Source: Roseiarcus sp963749715
GTDB taxonomy: Bacteria > Pseudomonadota > Alphaproteobacteria > Rhizobiales > Beijerinckiaceae
DNA: 64,000 nt
Reading direction: 5' to 3'
Assembly (NCBI GenBank): GCA_963749715.1
Contig: CAVVNR010000003.1
Span: 62,001-126,000, forward strand
Shown: piece after piece, positions 1 to 8,584 of the stretch
How positions within the stretch are numbered: the stretch's first letter is position 1
Layout: every line of letters starts with the position of its first letter
Translations under genes and position numbers: made by a program
The notes under the pieces: model-generated
The model's input: only the letters and a program-made list of their open reading frames with translations
What the model was told of the DNA's origin: nothing
Databases searched by the model: none

Positions 1-36
1 TTGAGGATCGCTCGCCGCCATCGGGGGAGAGAGACG

Positions 37-768
37 ATGCGAACCGCCATTTTCGCGCAGACGCGCGCGGCGCTGCTGGCCGCTGGGGTTTTCGCAGCCG
101 GGACCGGCGCCGGGTCGGCCCAACCGGTGCTTATTCTGCCTTCGGCCTCGCTGCCGCTGATCGGCGTCCCCTATCAATCGACGGGCGCCGGGGCGGGCTG
201 CTTCACCTTGGCCAGCGCATGCGTCACGCCCGGACCCTTCATTCAGACCTCGGCGACGCCGCCGGTCTTCTCGGCGGGCAACCAGTTGAACACCGCAAGC
301 GCCACTTACGGCGCAGATCTGACGCCGATCGGAGGAACCACGATCATCGGATCGGTCAGTCTTACCGGAACGCTGGATGAGGAGGTCCTGAACCGAACGA
401 GCGATTCCCAAACCGGGACGTTCACAGTTGACATCACGTCCATCGACCTCACCGGCATCCTATCGCTGCCCGGCAATCCCTTGGACGGATTCGGCCTAAA
501 ACTCGCGTTGAACCCATCGGACACGTCGAGCGGAACGACGACGATTGCGGCGGACGGCGCAATGTTTCAAATCACAAGCTTCTTCGACGTGTTCGTAGAT
601 GTGACGCTCGAGAACCGGGCGGGCACGCCGGTAGCGTCGACGAGCCTCCCCGGGATCAGGCTACTCGCGGTGCCGGAGCCCTCGACCTGGGCGATGATGC
701 TCGCCGGCTTCGCCGGCCTTGGCTTCGCCGCCTGCCGCCGCGCGCGCGCCGTCGTCACGGCCCTCTGA
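37..768 (+). CDS. PEP-CTERM sorting-domain secreted protein
   Basis: Secreted protein of about 243 residues carrying a C-terminal PEP-CTERM (PEPxxWA subtype) sorting signal. The N-terminus is a signal peptide (Arg-rich start, then an Ala/Leu core ending near an AQP site). The C-terminus shows PEPSTWAMM, a hydrophobic helix (LAGFAGLGFAA) and a basic tail (CRRARA). Proteins of this kind are processed by an exosortase and usually end up at the cell surface or in an extracellular matrix. The middle is Thr/Ser/Gly-rich with no domain I recognise. I chose ATG 37 because a GA-rich ribosome site (gggggagagag) precedes it; the frame is open to base 1, so an upstream start cannot be excluded. Confidence 0.8.
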   Translation: MRTAIFAQTRAALLAAGVFAAGTGAGSAQPVLILPSASLPLIGVPYQSTGAGAGCFTLASACVTPGPFIQTSATPPVFSAGNQLNTASATYGADLTPIGGTTIIGSVSLTGTLDEEVLNRTSDSQTGTFTVDITSIDLTGILSLPGNPLDGFGLKLALNPSDTSSGTTTIAADGAMFQITSFFDVFVDVTLENRAGTPVASTSLPGIRLLAVPEPSTWAMMLAGFAGLGFAACRRARAVVTAL

Positions 769-782
769 CCGACCGCGAACCG

Positions 783-822
783 GGGGCGCCGAGGGGCCGC
801 CTTCGCGGGCGGCGCTTGGTCT
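783..822 (+). terminator. Possible terminator hairpin after the PEP-CTERM gene
   Basis: A GC-rich stem (GCCGCC at 796-801 pairing with GGCGGC at 808-813, loop TTCGCG) lies 27 bases after the stop codon, followed by a short T-containing stretch (ggtctttg). The U-tract is weak, so this is a tentative intrinsic terminator. Confidence 0.35.
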
Positions 823-855
823 TTGATCTATCCCCGTTCGACTTTGGTCTACTCC

Positions 856-875
856 AAGTCAAGAAAGATTGACTT
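856..875. promoter_or_regulatory. Inverted repeat upstream of dxs
   Basis: AAGTCAA and TTGACTT form a perfect 7-base inverted repeat around GAAAGA, 109 bases before the dxs start. Related GACTTTGG-like words occur at about 839-848 and 919-930. Could be an operator or part of the dxs leader; no known regulator is recognised. Confidence 0.3.
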
Positions 876-983
876 TGTGCGCCCCAATGGCGAAAGGCGC
901 GTAATTGCGGCAGGCGTCTGACTTGGTGTACGAAGTGCTTGCCGCGGCGGGATCAAGCTGGAGCGCCGCACGTTGGGGATTGA

Positions 984-2903
984 ATGAGCAAGCCTATTAC
1001 ACCGCTTTTGGATAAAATCGGCTCGCCCGCCGATCTGCGCAAGATGAACGAGAGGGATCTCGCTCAGGTCGCCGACGAATTGCGCGCCGAGACGATCAGC
1101 GCCGTCTCAGTGACGGGCGGGCATTTGGGCGCTGGCCTCGGCGTGGTCGAGCTGACTGTGGCGCTGCATTATGTGTTCGACACGCCGGCCGACCGCATCG
1201 TCTGGGACGTCGGCCATCAGGCCTATCCGCACAAGATCCTGACGGGACGACGCGACCGGATCAGAACCCTGCGTCAGGGCGGAGGCCTGAGCGGCTTCAC
1301 CAAGCGCTCGGAAAGCGAATATGATGCGTTCGGAGCGGCGCATTCCTCCACCTCGATCTCCGCCAGCCTCGGCATGGCGGTCGCCCGCGACCTCTCGCAT
1401 GCGAGCAACCATGTCGTCGCGGTCATCGGCGACGGCGCAATGTCGGCGGGAATGGCGTACGAAGCGATGAACAACGCCGGCGCCCTGGGCTCGCGGCTCA
1501 TCGTCATCCTCAACGACAACGACATGTCGATCGCGCCGCCGACGGGGGCGATGTCGGCCTATCTTGCGCGGCTCGTCTCGGGTCACACCTATCGTTCGCT
1601 GCGCGACGCCGCCAAGCAGCTTGCGCGGCGCTTGCCGAAGTTCTTCTACGACAAGGCGAGGCGCACCGAGGAATTCGGCCGCGGCTTCTGGACCGGCGGC
1701 ACCTTGTTCGAGGAGCTCGGCTTCTACTACGTGGGACCGATCGACGGTCACAATCTCGACCACCTGCTGCCGATCCTGAAGAATGCGCGCGACATGCAGG
1801 GCGGCCCGGTGCTGGTGCATGTGGTGACCAAAAAGGGCAAGGGCTACCCGCCCGCCGAGGCCGCCGACGACAAGTATCACGGGGTCGCGGCGTTCGACGT
1901 CATCACCGGCGCCCAGTCGAAGCCCAAGACCAACGCGCCCGCCTACACCAGGGTTTTCGCCGACGCGCTGCTGAATGAAGCGCGGCAGGACGACAAGATC
2001 GTCGCCGTCACCGCCGCCATGCCCGAGGGAACGGGGCTCGATCGGGTGAAACGCGTGTTTCCCGACCGTGTCTTTGACGTCGGCATCGCCGAGCAGCATG
2101 CGGTGACGTTCGCGGCGGGGCTGGCGACCGGAGGCTACAAGCCGTTTTGCGCGATTTATTCGACTTTCCTGCAGCGCGGCTACGACCAGGTCGTCCATGA
2201 CGTGGCGATCCAGAAGCTGCCGGTCCGCTTCGCCATCGACCGCGCGGGGCTGGTCGGCGCGGACGGCCCGACGCATGCGGGCGCTTTCGACCTCGCCTAT
2301 CTCGCCTGCCTGCCAAACATGACAGTGATGGCGGCGGCCAACGAGGCCGAGCTGGTCCACATGGTCGCGACCGCCGCCGCCCACAATTCAGGTCCGATCG
2401 CGCTTCGCTATCCGCGCGGAGAAGGCGTCGGCGTCGACATGCCCGAGCGCGGCGAACCCCTGCCGATCGGCAAGGGCAGGGTCTTACGCGAGGGCTCGCG
2501 GATTGCCATCCTTTCGCTCGGCGCGCGGCTCGGCGAAGCCCTCAAGGCGGCGGACGAGCTGGCCGCGCGGGGCCTATCGACCACCGTCGCCGACGCGCGG
2601 TTCGCCAAGCCCCTCGACCGCGAGCTGATCCTCAAACTCGCCGCCGACCACGAGCTCCTGATCACCGTAGAGGAAGGCGCGGCCGGCGGTTTCGGCGCGC
2701 ATGTGCTCACCCTGCTCAGCGACGCCGGCGCGCTCGACAACGGGCTTAAGGTGCGCACAATGACGCTGCCCGACAAATTCCAGGATCACGACAAGCCCGA
2801 CCGCATGTACGCCGCCGCGGGGCTTGACGCGAAGGGGATCGTCGCCAAGGCGGTCGCCGCGCTCGGGGGCATCGACCGCCGCGCGTCAAGCCTCATCGCA
2901 TGA
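984..2903 (+). CDS. dxs: 1-deoxy-D-xylulose-5-phosphate synthase
   Basis: Condenses pyruvate and glyceraldehyde-3-phosphate to DXP, the first step of the non-mevalonate isoprenoid pathway, also feeding thiamine and pyridoxal synthesis; cytoplasmic. The 639-residue length is normal for Dxs. Visible signatures are VWDVGHQAYPHKIL near residue 80, the thiamine-pyrophosphate motif GDGAMSAGMAYEAMNNAG near 150, the catalytic glutamate in GIAEQHAVTFAAG, DRAGLVGADGPTHAGAFD and the C-terminal transketolase domain. ATG 984 gives the expected family N-terminus. Its stop overlaps the start of a small membrane-protein gene by 4 bases (ATGA), so the two are probably translationally coupled. Confidence 0.97.
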   Translation: MSKPITPLLDKIGSPADLRKMNERDLAQVADELRAETISAVSVTGGHLGAGLGVVELTVALHYVFDTPADRIVWDVGHQAYPHKILTGRRDRIRTLRQGGGLSGFTKRSESEYDAFGAAHSSTSISASLGMAVARDLSHASNHVVAVIGDGAMSAGMAYEAMNNAGALGSRLIVILNDNDMSIAPPTGAMSAYLARLVSGHTYRSLRDAAKQLARRLPKFFYDKARRTEEFGRGFWTGGTLFEELGFYYVGPIDGHNLDHLLPILKNARDMQGGPVLVHVVTKKGKGYPPAEAADDKYHGVAAFDVITGAQSKPKTNAPAYTRVFADALLNEARQDDKIVAVTAAMPEGTGLDRVKRVFPDRVFDVGIAEQHAVTFAAGLATGGYKPFCAIYSTFLQRGYDQVVHDVAIQKLPVRFAIDRAGLVGADGPTHAGAFDLAYLACLPNMTVMAAANEAELVHMVATAAAHNSGPIALRYPRGEGVGVDMPERGEPLPIGKGRVLREGSRIAILSLGARLGEALKAADELAARGLSTTVADARFAKPLDRELILKLAADHELLITVEEGAAGGFGAHVLTLLSDAGALDNGLKVRTMTLPDKFQDHDKPDRMYAAAGLDAKGIVAKAVAALGGIDRRASSLIA

Positions 2904-3064
2904 GCCAATCGCCGTCGGGCGGCGAAGGGCCAAACGCCGGCGGGCGCGGCAATCTCTTCGCCCTCATCGCCGTCGTCGTCCTCGTCGCGCTCGGCTATTG
3001 GGCGTTCAACTCCCTGGACCAGCAGCGAAAACTACAGAATTGCCTCGAACTCGGGGCGGCATGA
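2900..3064 (+). CDS. Small single-pass membrane protein overlapping dxs
   Basis: A 54-residue protein starting with ATG at 2900 inside the dxs stop (ATGA overlap). A Gly/Ser/Asn-rich leader of about 18 residues is followed by one strong membrane helix (LFALIAVVVLVALGYWAF) and a polar tail (NSLDQQRKLQNCLELGAA). Function unknown. The reading frame stops right after a GGGG run at 3053-3056; with one G fewer the tail would read CLELGRHDCVQRLNLQR and stop at 3105-3107. I have an impression of small alphaproteobacterial membrane proteins with a C-x-x-x-G-R-x-x-C tail, so the published end may be off by an indel. Gene assignment rests on overlap, composition and the helix. Confidence 0.6.
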   Translation: MSQSPSGGEGPNAGGRGNLFALIAVVVLVALGYWAFNSLDQQRKLQNCLELGAA

Positions 3065-3313
3065 CTGCGTGCAACGGCTAAACCTTCAAAGGTGAGTCGC
3101 CCGGAGGAGGCGGGAATCCGGGGCGTCCGGCGATTGACTTCCCATGCCCTGCGCGGCATAAGCCGCCCCTTGAACCGGCGCGTGAGCGCCCCGTTGATTT
3201 TTCCGGCGCCTCCGCTCGGTTGCAAGGCCGCACCGGGGAGCCAGTTTTTGTGCGTGGACGTCGGGCGGCGCTTCGACTGTCTTTGCGCTTGAACGGATTC
3301 GGAGACCAAACCC

Positions 3314-3448
3314 GTGAAGCGGACCTATCAACCCAGCAAGCTGGTGCGCAAGCGCCGTCATGGCTTTCGCGCCCGCTCGGCGACGGTCGGCGGCCGCAAG
3401 GTGCTCGCCGCCCGGCGGGCGCGCGGCCGCAAGAAGCTATCCGCCTGA
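3314..3448 (+). CDS. rpmH: 50S ribosomal protein L34
   Basis: A 44-residue, very basic protein reading MKRTYQPSKLVRKRRHGF at the start and ending GRKKLSA, the textbook L34 sequence. It belongs to the large ribosomal subunit. It starts with GTG at 3314, which is why it is easily missed. The gene heads the conserved rpmH-rnpA-yidC-yihA block; the spacing to rnpA is 75 bases. Confidence 0.97.
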   Translation: MKRTYQPSKLVRKRRHGFRARSATVGGRKVLAARRARGRKKLSA

Positions 3449-3523
3449 TCGGCCCGCCTTCGGCTTGTGGCTCCGCGCTCTGGGCGTTCGCCTGGCCCCG
3501 AGGACGCCGCGGAATGGAGTCTC

Positions 3524-3970
3524 ATGGCGTTGCGCGAGGATGGAGCGCCAGAGCCCGCCGCGGAACCTCTGGGCCGTTTGACCAAGCGGGCAGAATATCA
3601 GCGCGTCTCACGTGGACGGCGCGTATCGGCCGAGACTTTCACCCTGCAATCGCGCCGACGCGAGGGAGCGGAGCGGGAGATCGCGTCGAGCGCGCGGGTC
3701 GGACTGACGGTGACGAGACGCGTCGGCGGCGCGGTCGAGCGCAATCGGGTCCGCCGGCGCCTGAAAGAAGCGTTGCGCGCCGCCGCGCCTCTTGAGGCGG
3801 AGAGGGGTCACGACTACGTGCTGATGGCCCGGCGCGAGGCGCTGGGGCGCCGCTTTGCCGCGCTCGTCGACGATATCCGCCATGCGTTCCGCGCCGCCCG
3901 GCGCCGCGGCGCGGATAGTCCCAGGCCCGCGTCGGCTGTCAGCAAGCCGACGGACGAAGACAGACGATGA
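3524..3970 (+). CDS. rnpA: Ribonuclease P protein component
   Basis: Protein subunit of RNase P, which assists the catalytic RNA in removing tRNA 5' leaders. The 148-residue basic protein contains the family RNR-type motif as ERNRVRRRLKEALR, preceded by RVGLTVTRRVGGAV. Position between rpmH and yidC is diagnostic. I prefer ATG 3524 because GGAATGGAG lies just upstream; an in-frame ATG at 3467 would add 19 residues. The stop overlaps the yidC start (ATGA at 3967-3970). Confidence 0.93.
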   Translation: MALREDGAPEPAAEPLGRLTKRAEYQRVSRGRRVSAETFTLQSRRREGAEREIASSARVGLTVTRRVGGAVERNRVRRRLKEALRAAAPLEAERGHDYVLMARREALGRRFAALVDDIRHAFRAARRRGADSPRPASAVSKPTDEDRR

Positions 3971-5805
3971 TGAACTCCGAGGATACGAGGAACCTCTTTC
4001 TCGCGATCGCGCTGTCGGTCCTGGTGATGGCCGCCTGGCAATATTTCTATGCCGGTCCTCTCTACCAGCGAGAGCACCAGTCACAGACGCAGGCCAACAT
4101 CGCGGCGCCGAAGAGCGAGGCTGAGCCTTCCGCCGCGCCCAGCGCCCCGGGCGCGTCGCTTCCGGGCGCCGCATCGCCGCCCGGCGGCCCGGCGGCGACG
4201 GCCCCCGAGACGATCGGCGAGGTCCTGGCGGCGACCCCGCGCGTGACGATCGACACGCCGAGCATCGGCGGCTCGATCGACCTCAAGGGGGGCAAGATCG
4301 ACGATATCATCCTCAAGGACTATCGCGAGACGATCGACCCGAAGAGCCCGAACATTCGGTTGTTCTCGCCGCCCGGCGCGCCGAACGCCTATTGGGCTGA
4401 GACGGGTTTTGTCAGCGGGAGCGGCGCCAAGGCCCCCAATCTCGACACTGTCTGGACCGCCGACCGCAAAACGCTGACCGCCGATGAGCCGGTGACGCTC
4501 GCCTGGGACAACGGCGCGGGCCTCGTCTTCAAGCGCGTCATCGCCGTCGACGACAAATACATGTTCACGATCACCAATTCGGTCGTGAACTCGGGCGGCG
4601 ACCCGGCGACCGTGCAGCCTTTCGCGCTCGTGCTCCGCCGCGGCAAGCCCAACGTTGCCGGCTATTCGGTGCTGCACGAAGGCTTTGTCGGAGTGATTGG
4701 CGACGGGGGAGTGCAGGAAGTCACTTATGCGGGAATCGAAAAGGCAACCGGTAAGGTGAACGCCTTCAAGGGCGATGGCGGCTGGCTCGGGTTCACCGAC
4801 AAATATTGGGGCTCAGCGATCATTCCCGATCAGACCGCGCCGATCGAGGCGCGGTTTTCGGCCAGTGGGACCGTTCAACCGGTCGACTACCAGGCCGATT
4901 TCCTGGGCAAGGAGCAAACGGTCGCGCCGGGGGCGACGGTCGAGACGACGACCCGGGTCTTCGCCGGCGCGAAGGAAGTGTCGACGATCGACAACTACGC
5001 CTCGAAGCTCGGGATCAAGAAGTTTGATCTCATGATCGACTGGGGCTGGTTCTATTTCATCACCAAGCCGCTGTTCCTGCTGATCGACGCGATCTACCAC
5101 TGGGTAGGCAATTTCGGCGTCGCAATCCTCATCGTCACCGTGCTGGTCAAGCTTGCCTTCTTCCCCCTCGCCAACCGCTCCTATCAGTCGATGGCGAAGA
5201 TGAAGCTGATCCAGCCGAAGATCGCGGCGCTGAAGGAGCTCTATCCAGACGATCGCGCCAAGCAGCAACAGGAGCAGATGGCGCTGTTCAAGCGCGAGGG
5301 AGTCAATCCGGTCGCCGGCTGCCTGCCGATGGTGATCCAGATTCCGGTGTTCTTCGCCCTCTACAAGGTCATTTTCATCACCATCGAGATGCGGCATGCG
5401 CCATTCTTCGGCTGGATCAGGGATCTCAGCGCGCCCGATCCGACCAACGTGTTCACGCTGTTCGGCTTGATCCCCTGGGACCCGACCGCGCTGCCCGCCT
5501 TCGGCCATTTCCTCGCGCTCGGCGTCTGGCCGCTGATCATGGGCGTATCGATGTTCTTCCAGATGAAGATGAACCCCGAGCCGGCCGATCCGGTTCAGAA
5601 GACGATGTTCTCCTGGATGCCAGTGATCTTCACCTTCATGCTCGGCACCTTCCCGGCTGGGCTGGTCATTTACTGGACGTGGAACAACACGCTGACCGTC
5701 ATCCAACAATACTACATCATGACCAAGGCGGGCGTGAAAGTCGAGCTGTGGGATAATTTGACCAAGCTGTTCGCGCGGAGCCCGGCCAAGACGCCGAGCG
5801 TATGA
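3967..5805 (+). CDS. yidC: Membrane protein insertase YidC
   Basis: Inner-membrane insertase that inserts and folds membrane proteins with or without SecYEG. 612 residues. An N-terminal helix (NLFLAIALSVLVMAAWQYFY) is followed by an Ala/Pro-rich linker, the large periplasmic domain, and the conserved C-terminal insertase domain starting near residue 355 (WGWFYFITKPLFLLIDAIYHWVGNFG in parts) with the cytoplasmic NRSYQSMAKMKLIQPKI loop and PVFFALYKV. Start and stop overlap rnpA and yihA by 4 bases each, so the three genes are coupled. Confidence 0.97.
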   Translation: MMNSEDTRNLFLAIALSVLVMAAWQYFYAGPLYQREHQSQTQANIAAPKSEAEPSAAPSAPGASLPGAASPPGGPAATAPETIGEVLAATPRVTIDTPSIGGSIDLKGGKIDDIILKDYRETIDPKSPNIRLFSPPGAPNAYWAETGFVSGSGAKAPNLDTVWTADRKTLTADEPVTLAWDNGAGLVFKRVIAVDDKYMFTITNSVVNSGGDPATVQPFALVLRRGKPNVAGYSVLHEGFVGVIGDGGVQEVTYAGIEKATGKVNAFKGDGGWLGFTDKYWGSAIIPDQTAPIEARFSASGTVQPVDYQADFLGKEQTVAPGATVETTTRVFAGAKEVSTIDNYASKLGIKKFDLMIDWGWFYFITKPLFLLIDAIYHWVGNFGVAILIVTVLVKLAFFPLANRSYQSMAKMKLIQPKIAALKELYPDDRAKQQQEQMALFKREGVNPVAGCLPMVIQIPVFFALYKVIFITIEMRHAPFFGWIRDLSAPDPTNVFTLFGLIPWDPTALPAFGHFLALGVWPLIMGVSMFFQMKMNPEPADPVQKTMFSWMPVIFTFMLGTFPAGLVIYWTWNNTLTVIQQYYIMTKAGVKVELWDNLTKLFARSPAKTPSV

Positions 5806-6452
5806 GCGAAACGGCGGGCGCGCCGGACTGGACGGAAGCCGGTCGCAAGCTGTTTGCAGCCCCGTGCGAGTTCATATTCGCCGCCGCGCGTTCCGATGGG
5901 CTGCCGCCGGTCGGGGCGCCCGAAGTCGCCTTCGCGGGACGCTCGAACGTCGGCAAGTCCTCTCTCATCAACGCGCTTACGGGCCGCTCTGGCCTCGCCC
6001 GCACGTCGCGCACCCCCGGCCGCACCCAGGAGCTCATCTTCTTCGATCTCGACGGCAAGGCGCGGCTGGTCGATATGCCGGGTTACGGCTACGCGGCGGT
6101 CGCCAAGGCAAAATCCGCCTCGTGGGGCGAGCTCGCGCGCGACTATCTGCGCGGCCGTCCTTCGCTTCTGCGCGTGTTCGTGCTCGTCGACGGCCGCCAT
6201 GGCCTCAAGGAAAGCGATCACGCGACGATGCGCGCCCTCGACGCCGCCGCGGTCTCTTACGCGGTCGTGCTGACCAAGGGGGATGAAGTGAAGGCCGCCG
6301 ACCGAAGCGCGCGGATCGCGGCGACGCTCGAAGCCTTACGCAAGCACGTCGCCGCCTTTCCGGAGGCGATCCTCACGTCGGCTCGCACCGGCGAGGGCGT
6401 CGCCGACTTGCGCGCGCACATCGCCAGGCTCCTCGCCGAGCGGGGAACCTGA
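5802..6452 (+). CDS. engB: Ribosome biogenesis GTP-binding protein YihA/YsxC (EngB)
   Basis: Small GTPase needed for late assembly of the large ribosomal subunit. 216 residues with the G1 motif GRSNVGKSSLIN near residue 47, TPGRTQEL (G2 region), DMPGYGYAAV (G3), LTKGDEVK (G4, usually TKxDK) and a TSARTGEG (G5-like) near the end. It overlaps the yidC stop by 4 bases and completes the rpmH-rnpA-yidC-engB block. Confidence 0.94.
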   Translation: MSETAGAPDWTEAGRKLFAAPCEFIFAAARSDGLPPVGAPEVAFAGRSNVGKSSLINALTGRSGLARTSRTPGRTQELIFFDLDGKARLVDMPGYGYAAVAKAKSASWGELARDYLRGRPSLLRVFVLVDGRHGLKESDHATMRALDAAAVSYAVVLTKGDEVKAADRSARIAATLEALRKHVAAFPEAILTSARTGEGVADLRAHIARLLAERGT

Positions 6453-6458
6453 GCGGGA

Positions 6459-7124
6459 TTGACGCCGCGCCCGGGCCATTGCGATGGTCGCCTCATGCGG
6501 AGCCATTACAATACCTTCGCCGGCGGCGACGTCGGCCGGATCGAGGCGCTGAGCGACGGCATCTTCGCCTTTGCAGCGACCGTTCTGGTGCTCGATTTTC
6601 GCACTCCTGATCCAGCGGACATCCATTCCGAGGCCGAGCTGCTCAGCGCCTTGGTCGCCTCGGGGCACAGGCTCATGCCCTGGCTTCTCAGCTTGCTCAC
6701 GCTCGGCATTTTCTGGGTCGCCCAGCAGACCCAGCTCAGCAACCTCGCGCGCTCGAACCGCGACCTGACCTGGCTCTATCTGGTGTTCCTCGCAATCGTA
6801 GCGGTCCTGCCGTTCACAACCCGCCTGCTTGCCGATTTCTTCACCTACCGGACCGCGTTCCTCATCTACTGGGCCAACATTTTCCTGCTTGGCGTGGCCG
6901 TCTACATCACCTGGGTCTTTGCCGAACGCGCGGAGCTTATTCGGGAAGACGCGCCGACGGAGCTTTCGAGCCTGGTCAAAAAGCGGGTCATCGTCGCCCA
7001 GTCGCTTTACGCGGTGGGCGCGCTCATTGGCGTCGTCAGCGTGCCGCTCGGGCTCGCATTGATAATCCTGATCCAGCTCATCTATGCCGCCGCCCCGAGG
7101 CTGCCCATTCTCTCACGCCTTTGA
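6459..7124 (+). CDS. TMEM175/DUF1211-family membrane protein
   Basis: Integral membrane protein of the bacterial TMEM175 (DUF1211) family, whose characterised members are potassium-permeable channels; the physiological role here is unknown. The family signature appears as RIEALSDGIFAFAATVLVLDF in the first helix, with LSD in place of the usual FSD. Four or five further hydrophobic helices follow. The TTG start at 6459 is 6 bases after the engB stop; an internal ATG at 6495 gives a start closer to the family norm, so the first 12 residues are uncertain. Confidence 0.8.
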   Translation: MTPRPGHCDGRLMRSHYNTFAGGDVGRIEALSDGIFAFAATVLVLDFRTPDPADIHSEAELLSALVASGHRLMPWLLSLLTLGIFWVAQQTQLSNLARSNRDLTWLYLVFLAIVAVLPFTTRLLADFFTYRTAFLIYWANIFLLGVAVYITWVFAERAELIREDAPTELSSLVKKRVIVAQSLYAVGALIGVVSVPLGLALIILIQLIYAAAPRLPILSRL

Positions 7125-7171
7125 GCGGTCGGCGCGCTCGGCACGGGATGCGATACGACGGAACCAACGTC

Positions 7172-7264
7172 GTCATCGCGAGCGAAGCGTGGCGATCCCG
7201 GCGCCGCCGCCGCAGCCTTACGATCCCTGGATCGCCGCGTCGCTTCGCTCCCCGCGAGGATGAT
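7172..7264. repeat. Dispersed palindromic repeat, copy 1
   Basis: A divergent copy of a palindromic element: one end reads GTCATCGCGAGCGAAGCG and the other CGCTTCGCTCCCCGCGAGGATGA, with GGATC-rich inner arms. It lies in the gap between two convergent genes (the TMEM175 gene and pobA). Copies 2 and 3 are at 23925 and 40064. Confidence 0.75.
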
Positions 7265-7284
7265 TCCGCCAGGGCAGACGGCCT

Positions 7285-8463
7285 CTAATCCTCGAACGGC
7301 AAACCGGCATATTGTTCGGCGACCATGGCGTGGGCGTGCTTTGAGCGATGGAGATGATCGTATTCGCTGAGCTTGATCCTGGTCTCAAACCCGTCGTCGT
7401 CGGGAAAGACGTGCAGCAAGTTGGTCAGCCACCAAGAAAAGCGCTCGGCGGCCCAGACGCGTCTCAGCGCCATGCCCGAATAGCTTTCAAGATAGCGGTC
7501 GTCGCCCTTGGCGAAATGCGCGGCGAGGGCGCGCTGGAGATAAAAGACGTCCGAGATCGCGAGGTTCAGGCCTTTCGCCCCGGTCGGCGGGACGATATGA
7601 GCGGCGTCGCCGGCGAGAAAAAGCCGGCCGTAGCGCATCGGTTCGGCGACGAAGCTGCGCAATGGGGCGATCGACTTCTCGATTGACGGGCCGGTGACGA
7701 TCTTGCGGGCCATGTCGTCGGGAAACCTCCGCTTGAGCTCGTCCCAGAACCGGTCGTCGGGCCAGTCGGCGATCTCGGTATCGAGGCCGCACTGGATGTA
7801 GTAGCGGCTGAGCATCGGATTGCGCAGCGAGGCGAGAGCGAAGCCGCGGTCGTGCCGGGCGTAAATGACGTCGCCGACCGGCGGCGTTTCCGACATAATT
7901 CCGAGCCAGCCGAACGGATAGGCGCGCTCGAAGATCTTCAAGATCTCTGCCGGAATGCTCCGCCGCGACACGCCGTGAAAGCCGTCGCAGCCGGCGACGA
8001 AGTCGCATTGGAGCGCTTCGACCGCGCCATTCTTCTGAAAGGTCACCTCTGGCGTCGCGGTCGTTAGATCGTGGAGCTGGACATTCTCCGCCTCTTCGAC
8101 GATGCGTCCCCCGTCGCGTTCCCGGATCCGGTACAATTCCTCGGTGATCGCCGTCTGCCCGTGCGACCACATCGGCCGGCCGGCATAGGTCTTGGTGTCG
8201 ATGAGAAACGGTTCGCGGCCCTGCCAGATGATCCAGCTGCCGTCGTGGGCATGGCCCTCGCGATCCATCCGTTCGCCGGCGCCCAATTCCCGCAACAGCT
8301 TGACCGTCCCGAACTCGAGCACGCCGGCGCGAATGCGCTTCAGCACATGCTCTTTCGACTGCCGTTCGAGCACGACGCTGTCGATGTTATGGAGATGCAG
8401 CAGATGGGACAGAAGCAGGCCGGCCGGCCCGCCGCCGATGATCGCGACCTGAGTGCGGCCCAT
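7285..8463 (-). CDS. pobA: 4-hydroxybenzoate 3-monooxygenase
   Basis: FAD- and NAD(P)H-dependent hydroxylase converting 4-hydroxybenzoate to protocatechuate, feeding the beta-ketoadipate pathway. 392 residues, typical of PobA. The FAD-binding GGGPAG is at residues 10-15, the GCDGFHG motif near 158-164 and GDAAHIVPPTGAKG at 285-297. Residues known to line the active site of the Pseudomonas enzyme fall at identical numbering: Tyr201, Ser212, Arg214, Tyr222, Pro293 and Tyr385. No pobR or pca gene lies next to it; it follows the ABC1 kinase gene, separated by a long palindrome. Confidence 0.96.
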   Translation of the reverse strand: MGRTQVAIIGGGPAGLLLSHLLHLHNIDSVVLERQSKEHVLKRIRAGVLEFGTVKLLRELGAGERMDREGHAHDGSWIIWQGREPFLIDTKTYAGRPMWSHGQTAITEELYRIRERDGGRIVEEAENVQLHDLTTATPEVTFQKNGAVEALQCDFVAGCDGFHGVSRRSIPAEILKIFERAYPFGWLGIMSETPPVGDVIYARHDRGFALASLRNPMLSRYYIQCGLDTEIADWPDDRFWDELKRRFPDDMARKIVTGPSIEKSIAPLRSFVAEPMRYGRLFLAGDAAHIVPPTGAKGLNLAISDVFYLQRALAAHFAKGDDRYLESYSGMALRRVWAAERFSWWLTNLLHVFPDDDGFETRIKLSEYDHLHRSKHAHAMVAEQYAGLPFED

Positions 8464-8518
8464 ACCCGCTCCTGCCTCCCTGTCAGGGCGCAGTCTACCC
8501 GCACTCGGCGAGCGCGGC

Positions 8519-8582
8519 TAGACGCGGTCCATAGGGTGTCCGCGAGGACGCCCGTCTATCGACGGGCTATGGACCGCGTCTA
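8519..8582. repeat. Long palindrome with two nested hairpins
   Basis: Sixteen-base perfect arms (TAGACGCGGTCCATAG at 8519-8534 and its complement at 8567-8582) enclose two further stems: GTCC-GCGA-GGAC at 8538-8549 and CCCGTC-TATC-GACGGG at 8551-8566. The whole folds into a three-way junction. It begins 3 bases past the ABC1 kinase stop codon (both flanking genes on the minus strand). It lacks a U-tract, so it may be a transcript-end stabiliser, a Rho-independent stop of unusual type, or a mobile palindrome. Confidence 0.8.
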
Positions 8583-8584
8583 CA

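Noticed and set aside
1107..2384. A 425-codon minus-strand frame inside dxs
   Set aside because: Shadow of dxs; His/Arg-rich and without a family.
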